Of a stretch of 64,000 nt of DNA, positions 44,025 through 51,563 are shown piece after piece. Every line of letters starts with the position of its first letter. Within the stretch, counting starts at the first letter, position 1. The notes under the pieces are model-generated. The model ran no database searches. It saw only the letters and a list, made by a program, of their open reading frames with translations, and had not been told where the DNA came from. The stretch spans positions 1,674,001-1,738,000 of the forward strand of contig NZ_LT629740.1 in NCBI RefSeq assembly GCF_900105165.1, given 5' to 3'. Made by a program: the position numbers and the translations under genes. This DNA is from Mucilaginibacter mallensis (GTDB taxonomy: Bacteria; Bacteroidota; Bacteroidia; Sphingobacteriales; Sphingobacteriaceae).

Positions 44025-45301
44025 TGTTTAAGCTTTGGACAACAATTGTAAAGGATGTGCGTATCCTGCTGCGTGATAGGGTGGGCATCTCGCTGATGTT
44101 TGTGATGCCCATAATTCTGGTAGTAGTAGTTACCAGCATCCAGAACAGCACTTTTAACCTGGTTAATAAAAATAAGTTGTCAGTGTTGATCTGTAATACG
44201 GATACCGGGCAAGCCAGCGTCCAGCTGATCAAATCGATCAATAAAATTGGCATGTTTAAGGTAACACTGGTGCCAAATGATAAAACCGAAAAGCAAATGG
44301 GCGATGCCATGCATAACCAGGATGCTATGCTGGGGGTGATCATCCCATCAAATTTTACGGTTAAGGTTGATGCCAAATCAAAAAGCATAGCCGGAAAGGC
44401 CCTGAAAAGTTTTGGTTTAGATGGTGATACTGTTAAAAAAGCAGGCGATGTTGACCCGCTGACGCTTTATTATAATCCCATTTTGCAGGAATCATTAAGG
44501 TTATCGGTACAAGGTGGCATCCGCAGCGCGTTACAACTGGTGGAGAGCCGGGAAACATTAAGAAGCCTATACTTTTCCATCAACGAAAAACAACTGCCCG
44601 AGCAACTGGAAAACGAGATGCTGAACAATAACACAGCAATAAACGAAATCCCGGTTTCAAAGGACGGCACGCGCGCTACGCCAAATGCCACCCAGCATAA
44701 TGTACCCGCGTGGACGATATTTGCCATGTTCTTCGTCATCATGTCCTTAGGTGGCAGTATTGTGAGGGAGAAGGTAAGCGGTAGTTTTATCAGGCTAAAA
44801 ACATTACCTACCAATTATTGGGTGGGTATAATCTCCAAGCAGATCACCTATTTGTGTGTTACTTTGCTGCAGGCAGCGGTAATCTTCTCCATGGGGATCT
44901 GGTTGTTCCCTTATATAGGTTTACCGGCGCTTAATTTACCGTCGGATGTTTTGGCTTTATTTATTGTAACGCTGGTTTGCGGCTGGTGCGCGGTGAGCTA
45001 TTCCATTTGTGTAGGCGTTTTTGCTGATACGCAGGAGCAGGCCAATGGCTTTGGAGCAGTATCAATAGTGATATTGTCTTCTATTGGCGGTTTGATGGTG
45101 CCGAGCTTCGCCATGCAGGGCTTTGCCAAGTCGGCGGCAAACTTTTCGCCAATGCACTGGTGTTTACAATCTTACTACTCCCTGTTCCTTGAAGGCGGGA
45201 ATTTGAGGGACGTGGTAAACAATATTATCCTTTTACTTATTATCACAGTAGTACTTCAATTAGTAATTTTTTGGGGTCTTAAAAGAAAAAAATTAATATA
45301 A
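44024..45301 (+). CDS. ABC-2 type transporter permease
   Basis: 425-residue permease of the ABC-2/YhgE-like type. One N-terminal transmembrane helix (about 22-40) precedes a large periplasmic domain (about 45-235), then five more helices (about 237-260, 285-310, 320-345, 350-372, 400-420). The C-terminal membrane half carries SLGGSIVREKVSGSFIRLK, typical of ABC-2 permeases. Start overlaps the ATPase stop by one base. With the ATPase it forms an exporter likely to move the resorcinol-polyene ester or its parts to the outer membrane. No MMPL or LolA-type factor follows. Confidence 0.93.
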   Translation: MFKLWTTIVKDVRILLRDRVGISLMFVMPIILVVVVTSIQNSTFNLVNKNKLSVLICNTDTGQASVQLIKSINKIGMFKVTLVPNDKTEKQMGDAMHNQDAMLGVIIPSNFTVKVDAKSKSIAGKALKSFGLDGDTVKKAGDVDPLTLYYNPILQESLRLSVQGGIRSALQLVESRETLRSLYFSINEKQLPEQLENEMLNNNTAINEIPVSKDGTRATPNATQHNVPAWTIFAMFFVIMSLGGSIVREKVSGSFIRLKTLPTNYWVGIISKQITYLCVTLLQAAVIFSMGIWLFPYIGLPALNLPSDVLALFIVTLVCGWCAVSYSICVGVFADTQEQANGFGAVSIVILSSIGGLMVPSFAMQGFAKSAANFSPMHWCLQSYYSLFLEGGNLRDVVNNIILLLIITVVLQLVIFWGLKRKKLI

Positions 45302-45384
45302 TTGCCCCAATGGACCATCATGAGCATCATAAAAAACAATAAAACTCATGATAGCTCCATTACCTATAAAAAACAAATTACTCA

Positions 45385-45648
45385 ATGGAAAACTCCGAAC
45401 TGAAAGAACAACTTAAAAAACAGATTATACAATTTTTAAATCTTACCGATCTTACCCCCGCAGATATCAGCGATAATGAGCCGCTGTTTGGCGATGGCTT
45501 GGGACTGGATTCCATTGATTCGCTGGAACTTATTGTACTGTTAAAGAAAGAATACGGCATCGATATCCGCGACCCGCGTGAAGGCAGAAAAGTGCTGGTT
45601 GATGTAGCCACTATGGCTGATTATATCCAAGCGAATGGGAAGAAGTAA
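45385..45648 (+). CDS. Acyl carrier protein
   Basis: 87-residue ACP with the classical attachment site GLGLDSIDSLELIVLL (Ser at about 43) and the charged first and third helices (LKEQLKKQIIQFLNL, DIRDPREGRKVLVDVATMA). It is the last gene of the plus-strand dar operon, 83 bases after the permease, and stands convergent to the right-hand block. Carries growing acyl or aryl-polyene chains. It differs from the ACP at 36169-36426, which has Asn before the serine; the two may serve separate assembly lines. Confidence 0.94.
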   Translation: MENSELKEQLKKQIIQFLNLTDLTPADISDNEPLFGDGLGLDSIDSLELIVLLKKEYGIDIRDPREGRKVLVDVATMADYIQANGKK

Positions 45649-45655
45649 TTTAAGG

Positions 45656-45817
45656 CTTGTTGGTGAGGACACCAACAAGGGAGGTAGGATGCCACCCTGA
45701 GCGCCAATCGAAGGGTGAGCGCAGAGGCCTTGCCCGCATACTTCAACTAGCGCTCAGTATGACACCCTCTCTTATTTTAAAGAATCAGCCCCCGTTGTTG
45801 GTGTCCTCACCAACAAC
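45656..45817. repeat. Paired palindromic element between convergent operons
   Basis: Two hairpin palindromes bound this 162-base non-coding stretch: CTTGTTGGTG-AGGA-CACCAACAAG (45656-45679) and GTTGTTGGTG-TCCT-CACCAACAAC (45794-45817); the loops AGGA and TCCT are complementary, so the ends are inverted copies. The centre holds CACCCTGAGC and GCTCAGTATGACACC, common dispersed repeat material. It may also end transcription from both sides. Confidence 0.8.
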
Positions 45818-45820
45818 TAA

Positions 45821-46195
45821 TCACCCAACCCGCACAAAATTCCCCTGGAATTTAAAGCAGATCACATCATTGCTAACCAGTTTGGCGTTTACGTTAATGC
45901 TGTCGTCAACAGTTTTATAGGAAATTTCCAGCTGTATCATATCATTCAATGATGGTACGATCATGCTGATAAACTTAATATTATCGGCTTTTTTTAGTTG
46001 AAGGGAACTACCTAAAGAACTTTGTAAAACATCCTTAACCACCTGCAGCATACAAGCTCCCGGTACCACCGGCTGACCGGGAAAATGGCCATCAAATATA
46101 GTGCTGCCGCTGTTTATACTAAGGATAGCTTCAATAGCTCCGTTTGCATGGGTTATGCTGTCGATATTAAATATGTCGTTAGCTATTGCGGTCAT
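45821..46195 (-). CDS. FabZ-like hotdog dehydratase with substituted catalytic residue
   Basis: 124-residue hotdog protein. The motif GHFPGQPVVPGACMLQVVKD keeps the His and the P-G loop of FabZ, but where FabZ has Glu (and FabA Asp) it has Gln. The dehydration activity is therefore doubtful; a structural or partner role with another dehydratase is possible. The last gene of the right-hand block, 1 base from the CLF-like gene. The flexirubin/aryl-polyene pathway has several hotdog genes, so loss in one is tolerable. Confidence 0.85.
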   Translation of the reverse strand: MTAIANDIFNIDSITHANGAIEAILSINSGSTIFDGHFPGQPVVPGACMLQVVKDVLQSSLGSSLQLKKADNIKFISMIVPSLNDMIQLEISYKTVDDSINVNAKLVSNDVICFKFQGNFVRVG

Positions 46196-46196
46196 A

Positions 46197-47306
46197 TCAG
46201 ATTGCTGAAACCAGCATTAAGGAGTGATATTTATTTTGATAATGATTGTAGATCAATATTGTTTTGGGGTTGTTGTTGGTGACAACACCAACAACGTGCG
46301 AAGAATTAGCTCCCCCATTGTTGGTGTTGTCACCAACAATCCGTTCACCAACAATCTCCGGAACAATGACCCTCTTTAAAATATTCGCCGCCATCCACAA
46401 TGCAAATGATGATGAAACGGGAAATTCACCACACAGGTGTTTGTAATTGGCCAGCGAGGTATTTTTAAACAGCGATCCGTTTAGCTGGTCATAAACCGCA
46501 TCATTGTTAATGTCGCCATTCCTGCCGGTTATCAGCAGGTCTATATCATCAATTGTTAATGAATATGACTTAAGAAAAGCTATAATGCTTTCCTCAATAG
46601 ACTTTGGTTTATACAGTATTTTAAGCCCTGTAAGCTCCGCTAAGTTATCTGCCGAGTCTTTACCTGTCAGCAAAAAGAAAGCAGCGCCCTCGCCGCCTAT
46701 GGTGCCTTTGGATGAGGTTGCAAAGAGTGAGAGGTTAGATATTGGTTGACGTTTGTACAAGCCTAAACGGGTTAAGACTTTAAAGCTGGTATCTACCATT
46801 TCCTCTGTGCCGCCAACCAGTACGTTATCCGTATCCTGCTCCTTAAGCATCATGATGGCATCAAACAAAGCGCTTTCAAACGAAATACCCTTATGTACAA
46901 ATGTGCTGTTATAGTTATGGCATTTCAGCATTAAAGCAATTTGAGCAGCAACAGTATTATGGGTGGATTGTATGAATGCGGTAGGTGGCAGCAATTCTTC
47001 CTGCTGCTCAACTATACGGGTTAAAAAGGTTACGGTATCCTCTATGCAGCCCAAAGCCGTACCGGTGATGATGGCGCCGGGCATAGCTACATCAGCATCA
47101 ATTAAACACTGTTTAGCAGCGGCTACGCCCATCTTTATCACGTGGCTCATGCGCCTGATCTGTTTGGGGTCGATGAACTGCTTGTAATCGGGTTCGATGG
47201 CTTTTAAGCGGGTGCCGGTATATTCAATAATATCACCTAGAAAACCTTCATTATTAAAAGTGTTTTGCGGCGATACGCAGGCGGACGAGCGGATATATAA
47301 CTTCAT
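46197..47306 (-). CDS. Ketosynthase-like protein without active-site Cys (chain-length-factor type)
   Basis: 369 residues with the thiolase fold of ketosynthases. PPTAFIQSTHNTVAAQIAL and VLVGGTEEM are conserved, but the position of the nucleophile reads NSTFVHKGISFESALFDA, without Cys. It thus resembles a chain-length-factor or partner subunit that pairs with the active ketosynthase encoded next (1-base gap). Near the C-terminus, residues about 317-345 are encoded by palindromic repeat DNA (46272-46355), giving IVGDNTNNGGANSSHVVGVV, before the natural end NPKTILIYNHYQ resumes. See finding on the insertion. Confidence 0.82.
   Translation of the reverse strand: MKLYIRSSACVSPQNTFNNEGFLGDIIEYTGTRLKAIEPDYKQFIDPKQIRRMSHVIKMGVAAAKQCLIDADVAMPGAIITGTALGCIEDTVTFLTRIVEQQEELLPPTAFIQSTHNTVAAQIALMLKCHNYNSTFVHKGISFESALFDAIMMLKEQDTDNVLVGGTEEMVDTSFKVLTRLGLYKRQPISNLSLFATSSKGTIGGEGAAFFLLTGKDSADNLAELTGLKILYKPKSIEESIIAFLKSYSLTIDDIDLLITGRNGDINNDAVYDQLNGSLFKNTSLANYKHLCGEFPVSSSFALWMAANILKRVIVPEIVGERIVGDNTNNGGANSSHVVGVVTNNNPKTILIYNHYQNKYHSLMLVSAI
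46272..46355. repeat. Palindromic repeat inside the ketosynthase-like gene
   Basis: GTTGTTGGTG-ACAA-CACCAACAAC (46272-46295), then ATTGTTGGTG-TTGT-CACCAACAAT (46317-46340), then a half copy CACCAACAAT (46346-46355). These 10-bp arms match the pair at 45656-45817. The complementary loops (ACAA, TTGT) make the two hairpins inverted copies. All lie in the open frame of the gene at 46197-47306. Confidence 0.88.
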
Positions 47307-47307
47307 A

Positions 47308-48507
47308 TCAGATCCTCGAAAAAATTAATGATGTACAATTACCGCCAAAACCGAATGAGTTCGACATAACGTTTTTAATATCCTGTCCGCTTAAATATTT
47401 TGTTTGGGGTTCAAATGGCAGTTCATCCATCCGGGTTTCAAAACGCAGGTTAGGGTAGATGATGCCATGCTTTATAGCCAGTACAGAAAACACCGCTTCA
47501 ATGCCACCGCTTGCACCTAAAGTATGCCCGGTATATGATTTGGTAGAGCTCATGGGTGGATAGTACGGATCAAATAGCCTTTTAATGGCTGTACCCTCAG
47601 CGCTGTCGTTATTAGGCGTTCCGGTGCCGTGCAAATTGATGTAATCAATATCAGCAGGTGTTAGTCCGCTTTTTCTTAAAGCGCCTTGCATAGCCAGGTA
47701 CGAACCTGTACCATCGGGAGATGATGCCGTTTGGTGATAGGCGTCATTACTGTTATTATAACCGCTTAGTACACAATATGGGGCCTTTTTTAGAGTCTGC
47801 ATTACTTTTTCTGATACCAGTACCACATACCCAGCGCCCTCGCCTAAGTTTAAGCCTTCACGGTGTTCATCAAAGGGTTTACAAAATTCCTTATCCAATA
47901 TCATCAATGTATTAAAGCCGTTAAGCGTAAATTTGGTCAAGGCATCGGTTCCACCGGCAATAACCACGTCCAGTACGTCGTTTTTAATTAGTCGCGCGGC
48001 ATAAAATATGGCGTTGGCCGATGATGAGCAGGCGGTGCTGATGGTGGTCATGAAATCACTTATGCCTAGTTTGTCAGCAATAGTTTCGGTCATGCTGCCG
48101 CATTCATGGTCGAAAACGTTCCTTAATTTGCCTTTGTTGTTATCAGCCAAAAAATCAATAAAGAAATCTTCGCTCTTGTCCATCCCCCCAACTGAATTTG
48201 CGGATACAAAACCTGTACGTAATGAACCGAAATCAGGTATAGCAGCATCAGTCAAAGCTTCATTGGCGGCAACCATGCTCAGTAAGGTAGTACGACTGAT
48301 ATTCGCAGGCAGTCCCGTAATGGCAGCCAGTTCATCATTGCTCAGTTTTACTTCGGCAACGGGCAGTTTTTTACGGTGGATGGTATCCAGCAGGGTAATA
48401 TCGCCCATGCCCGCCTCCTCGTTTTTAAAAGATGCCAGGTGCTCCGCAACATTGTTACCAATGGCTGAAATTGCACCTACGCCCGCTATGTAAACTGATG
48501 AACTCAT
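47308..48507 (-). CDS. Beta-ketoacyl-ACP synthase (KAS II-like, aryl polyene type)
   Basis: 399 residues with a complete triad: Cys in TTISTACSSSANAIFYA (about 161), His in DYINLHGTGTPNNDSAEG (about 295), His in SYTGHTLGASGGIEAVF (about 334). Start: SSSVYIAGVGAISAIG; end: MSNSFGFGGNCTSLIF. This is the type found in flexirubin and aryl polyene clusters, where it lengthens the conjugated chain, probably with the Cys-less neighbour. The start at 48507 leaves a 99-base gap to the upstream gene in which a palindrome (48551-48580) lies. Confidence 0.93.
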   Translation of the reverse strand: MSSSVYIAGVGAISAIGNNVAEHLASFKNEEAGMGDITLLDTIHRKKLPVAEVKLSNDELAAITGLPANISRTTLLSMVAANEALTDAAIPDFGSLRTGFVSANSVGGMDKSEDFFIDFLADNNKGKLRNVFDHECGSMTETIADKLGISDFMTTISTACSSSANAIFYAARLIKNDVLDVVIAGGTDALTKFTLNGFNTLMILDKEFCKPFDEHREGLNLGEGAGYVVLVSEKVMQTLKKAPYCVLSGYNNSNDAYHQTASSPDGTGSYLAMQGALRKSGLTPADIDYINLHGTGTPNNDSAEGTAIKRLFDPYYPPMSSTKSYTGHTLGASGGIEAVFSVLAIKHGIIYPNLRFETRMDELPFEPQTKYLSGQDIKNVMSNSFGFGGNCTSLIFSRI

Positions 48508-48550
48508 ATGCTCTTTTAACTGCTCTATTTATATATTCCTCACCTTTCTC

Positions 48551-48580
48551 ACCCTCTCTGCCGCAAGCGGCAAAGAGGGT
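48551..48580. repeat. Palindromic repeat inside the right-hand operon
   Basis: ACCCTCTCTGCCGC-AA-GCGGCAAAGAGGGT, a 14-bp arm hairpin with one mismatch, between two co-directional genes. No T-run follows on the minus strand, so it is probably a dispersed repeat or an mRNA-processing hairpin rather than a terminator. Confidence 0.55.
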
Positions 48581-48606
48581 ATGGGGAATTTATTTTTTTT
48601 AAATTT

Positions 48607-49245
48607 CTAATTAAATATCTCCCTCATATTCTCCGCCGAAAACTCCACCGAATTTCCATTCCGCTTCTTTTCAACCAAAAACAATACCGCCTTATAATCC
48701 TGCTCCAAAACATCAACCCAACCACAAATACAGGCTTGCGAAATGTTGTTATCCAGTTGATAATTTACCTGCTGCGCTATAAAATCCGCATCAAAATCAT
48801 CCTGAATATAAAAAGCCTGCTCACCCTTAAAATGATTGCGTATACAGATCTCGCCGATCACGATATTGGGCAAAGTATAAACAAATAACGATGGACTAGC
48901 CACATCCTTTATGCTCTCCAAATATTTTATATCATCATCCAAACTGCTATTGGCATTGGCCAGTATCACGCAGGTATCTTCAGGCTGATAATCGTCTTTT
49001 TGAAAGTCATCCTTTAGTAATACCTCAGCAGCCAGCCAGCCCAGCTTGCTCAGGTTATCCATTTTATAGAACTTGGGATAATTCAATTGCAAATGCTGGT
49101 AGATGGATAATAATAGCGCGACGATGTCCGCATCATTTTCAAATAGCTTTACACCATTCGTACTTACTGCACCTTTATTTATGGTGCAACTGGCGGTTAT
49201 ATATTTTTCTGTAAGCAAGATTGTATTTGTTAAGCTATTCCTCAA
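48607..49245 (-). CDS. Truncated ketosynthase-like protein
   Basis: 212 residues that resemble the N-terminal half of a ketosynthase only: EDTCVILANANSSLDDDIKYL, SPSLFVYTLPNIVIGEICIR, NHFKGEQAFYIQDDF and ACICGWVDVLEQDY follow the order of the thiolase fold. The usual Cys region is replaced by KGEQAFYIQDDF, and the second half with both histidines is absent. Such half-size proteins recur in flexirubin clusters; the role could be structural or as a partner of an active ketosynthase. Lies 9 bases from the next ketosynthase gene (minus strand). Confidence 0.7.
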   Translation of the reverse strand: MRNSLTNTILLTEKYITASCTINKGAVSTNGVKLFENDADIVALLLSIYQHLQLNYPKFYKMDNLSKLGWLAAEVLLKDDFQKDDYQPEDTCVILANANSSLDDDIKYLESIKDVASPSLFVYTLPNIVIGEICIRNHFKGEQAFYIQDDFDADFIAQQVNYQLDNNISQACICGWVDVLEQDYKAVLFLVEKKRNGNSVEFSAENMREIFN

Positions 49246-49254
49246 AAATATTCA

Positions 49255-50400
49255 TTATTTGCCAAAAACTATGGCTGCATTACAACCGCCAAAACCCGAT
49301 GCTGTTTTCAGGAAATTATTAGCTTTAATCCGCTTTGCGTCAGCTAAAACATTCACTTTATCGGCGCTTGCAGCTTCCTTGAACCCTATGGTTGGTAAAA
49401 CCAGGTTTTGCTTTAAGGATTGAATGGAGATGATCGATTCGATCAATCCTGCTGCACCTAAAGTGTGCCCGTAATAACCTTTCAGGCTATTTGCAGGCAC
49501 TTTCTGTAAGCCTGCTATGGATACGGCATTTGCTTCCATCTCGTCATTATAAACAGTCGCCGTGCCATGGGCAGAAATGAAATCAATGTTTGATGGTGAC
49601 AAATCAGCATCCTGCAAAGCCAATTTTATAGCTCCGGCAAGTTCCTCTCCGGTGCGTGATGGGCCCGAGATATGGTTGGCATCGTTACTTACCGAGCCGC
49701 CTTTTACCTTGATGTTTTGCGCATATTTTTCGTTGGTGGATAGTATGATCGTTGCCGCGCCTTCGCCTAAATTCAATCCATCATGCGATTGATCAAAGGG
49801 TTTGCATTGTGTCGGACTCAAGGCCTGGAACGACTGAAATCCTGACATGATAAACTTCGAGATCACATCCGCGCCAGCAACAACCGCGTGTTCGCATTCG
49901 CCGGTGCGCAGCAAGCGCATGGCGGTTATAATACCCAATACACCCGAAATGCAGGCATTGGAAACAACTATTGGTTTGTTCTGAAAGCCAAAATGTTCAG
50001 CCACGAGTTTTGCCGATGTCGATAACGAGATCCTGTTTTTTAGTTCGATGTTGTTGGCGCCATCTTCCAGTAGGCTGATATTGCCTTTGGTAGAGGAGAT
50101 GATGAGTATTGTTTTTTTATCGCGTATATCAATTCCACTGCCATTCAGCGCATCAGCTATGGAGGCTACCAATAATTGCTCAAATTTGGTGTAATCGTGT
50201 TCATCAGCTTTCAAGATCTGCTCATCCTGATCGAACAGCGAAGCAAAAAACGACAGGGGTGAAATGGCAGTGCGGTAATGCTCCTTTACGCCTGAAATAC
50301 CTTCCTTTAGCTTCGCGAAGTTTTCAGCTGTGGTTTTCCCGAGCGGGGTTAATACATTATCAGTAACTATAAAAACATCCTGTTGAGTTATCCCGCTCAT
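49255..50400 (-). CDS. Beta-ketoacyl-ACP synthase (KAS II-like)
   Basis: 381-residue active ketosynthase: Cys in VSNACISGVLGII (about 155), His in DFISAHGTATVYND (about 285), His in KGYYGHTLGAAGLIES (about 320). Relative to canonical FabF it has Val-Tyr-Asn-Asp in place of the usual NDxxE string but keeps the Glu-Met-Glu of that region (YNDEMEANAV). The start has DVFIVTDNVLTPLGKTTAENF. Located between the dehydratase (8-base gap) and the truncated ketosynthase (9-base gap), it probably contributes to extension of the aryl polyene. Confidence 0.93.
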   Translation of the reverse strand: MSGITQQDVFIVTDNVLTPLGKTTAENFAKLKEGISGVKEHYRTAISPLSFFASLFDQDEQILKADEHDYTKFEQLLVASIADALNGSGIDIRDKKTILIISSTKGNISLLEDGANNIELKNRISLSTSAKLVAEHFGFQNKPIVVSNACISGVLGIITAMRLLRTGECEHAVVAGADVISKFIMSGFQSFQALSPTQCKPFDQSHDGLNLGEGAATIILSTNEKYAQNIKVKGGSVSNDANHISGPSRTGEELAGAIKLALQDADLSPSNIDFISAHGTATVYNDEMEANAVSIAGLQKVPANSLKGYYGHTLGAAGLIESIISIQSLKQNLVLPTIGFKEAASADKVNVLADAKRIKANNFLKTASGFGGCNAAIVFGK

Positions 50401-50408
50401 TATATAAA

Positions 50409-50831
50409 TTATTCGTTAACAGTAAATACTTTCATTTCGCACTGGGCCAGTAATTGATCATTGTGCCAAACTTTACCCGCTATAACGGTCACATCAAAAA
50501 TGGTATCAATTATGGTGATCTCGGTTATCAATTCATCGCCCGCCTTTGGCAAACCGAAGATCTCCAGATCCTTTACCGCACCTATATAACCCAGTTTTAC
50601 GGGTTTGTTTTCGGTATGTGCCAAATATCCTGCTCTTAGGGCGGCGGTTTGGGCAATGTTCTCTAATAATCCTGCTTCCTGAAAATGGCCATCCTTTACA
50701 AAAATAGTATCGGCCTTAATCGCAAAACTGCTTTGTGTAGTATCATCATCCACAAAAAGCAGCTGATCAACCATCACAAAAGGAGGTTTTTGTGGTATTA
50801 AAGGGATAATATCTTCAACAGGGAAAATCAT
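50409..50831 (-). CDS. Hotdog 3-hydroxyacyl-ACP dehydratase (ApeI/FabA-like)
   Basis: 140-residue hotdog protein. DIIPLIPQKPPFVMVDQLL is the usual start of the aryl-polyene dehydratases, and GHFQEAGLLENIAQTAALRAG carries the catalytic His and Glu of the ApeI/FabZ type. It would make the trans double bonds of the polyene from 3-hydroxyacyl intermediates produced by the adjacent FabG (3-base gap). Together with FabG and the ketosynthases it completes one extension cycle without an enoyl reductase, so the chain remains conjugated. Confidence 0.9.
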   Translation of the reverse strand: MIFPVEDIIPLIPQKPPFVMVDQLLFVDDDTTQSSFAIKADTIFVKDGHFQEAGLLENIAQTAALRAGYLAHTENKPVKLGYIGAVKDLEIFGLPKAGDELITEITIIDTIFDVTVIAGKVWHNDQLLAQCEMKVFTVNE

Positions 50832-50834
50832 AAG

Positions 50835-51563
50835 CTATGAATACAGTCCGCCGTTAATGGACAATACTTGTGCCGTAATATATGCCGCCTCCGGCGATGC
50901 CAGAAACGCCGCCGCATGTGCCACTTCTTCGGGTAACCCAAAGCGTTTTACGGGGATGATCGATTTTAGTTCTTTTTCGTCAAGCCCGTCGGTCATATCA
51001 GTCTTTATAAAACCGGGAGCAAGGGCATTTACAGTGATTCCTTGTCGGCCAACTTCCTGTGCCAACGCCTTTGTAGCGCCAATTACACCGGCTTTAGCGG
51101 CTGAGTAGTTTGTTTGCCCTGCTAATCCTTTTATACCGGAGAGCGATACCACGTTTACAATGCGTCCGTATTTGCGTTGCAGCATACTGTTTAAAACCAG
51201 CCGGGTAACATAAAAAAAGCTGTCGAGATTGGTTTTTATTACGTTATCCCATTGCTCTTCGGCCATCCAGGCCATCAGGCTGTCATCACGGATACCGGCA
51301 TTGTTTACCAGCACTTCAATGTATTTTCCTTCGTTGGCGTCAATCCAGCCGCCGAGTGTTTGTTTTATCTGGTCCTTATCGGCCACATCAAATTGCAGCA
51401 GTTCGCCATTGCCGCCGGCTTCTTTTATCAGCGCGATGGTTTTATCAGCTTCTGTAGTATTGCTTTTGTAGTTCACCAAAATATAGTAGCCGAGAGCTGC
51501 CATTTTGATGCAGATAGCCCTGCCAATCCCACGTGAGCCGCCGGTGATCAGTGCGCATTTCAT
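50835..51563 (-). CDS. fabG: 3-oxoacyl-ACP reductase (FabG-like SDR)
   Basis: 242-residue SDR. NADPH site ITGGSRGIGRAICIKM (6-21), NNAGIRDDSLM, catalytic Ser in NVVSLSGIKGLAGQ, and Tyr-x3-Lys in NYSAAKAGVIGATKAL, with the C-terminal INGGLYS. It reduces 3-oxoacyl-ACPs, here most likely the polyene intermediates. Its start overlaps the tyrosine ammonia-lyase stop by 4 bases. The usual housekeeping fabG would lie elsewhere with fatty-acid genes; this copy belongs to the cluster. Confidence 0.93.
   Translation of the reverse strand: MKCALITGGSRGIGRAICIKMAALGYYILVNYKSNTTEADKTIALIKEAGGNGELLQFDVADKDQIKQTLGGWIDANEGKYIEVLVNNAGIRDDSLMAWMAEEQWDNVIKTNLDSFFYVTRLVLNSMLQRKYGRIVNVVSLSGIKGLAGQTNYSAAKAGVIGATKALAQEVGRQGITVNALAPGFIKTDMTDGLDEKELKSIIPVKRFGLPEEVAHAAAFLASPEAAYITAQVLSINGGLYS

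Noticed and set aside
43849..44388. 179-codon minus-strand frame over the ABC transporter genes
   Set aside because: Covers the ends of two well-supported genes in the opposite frame; no recognisable domain.
45657..45920. 87-codon frame starting in the palindromic repeat
   Set aside because: Consists of repeat DNA plus antisense of the dehydratase gene.
48008..48493. 161-codon plus-strand frame over a ketosynthase
   Set aside because: Antisense of an active-site-complete ketosynthase.
48551..48580. Considered a terminator inside the pigment operon
   Set aside because: No T-run on the minus strand; the genes on both sides belong together.
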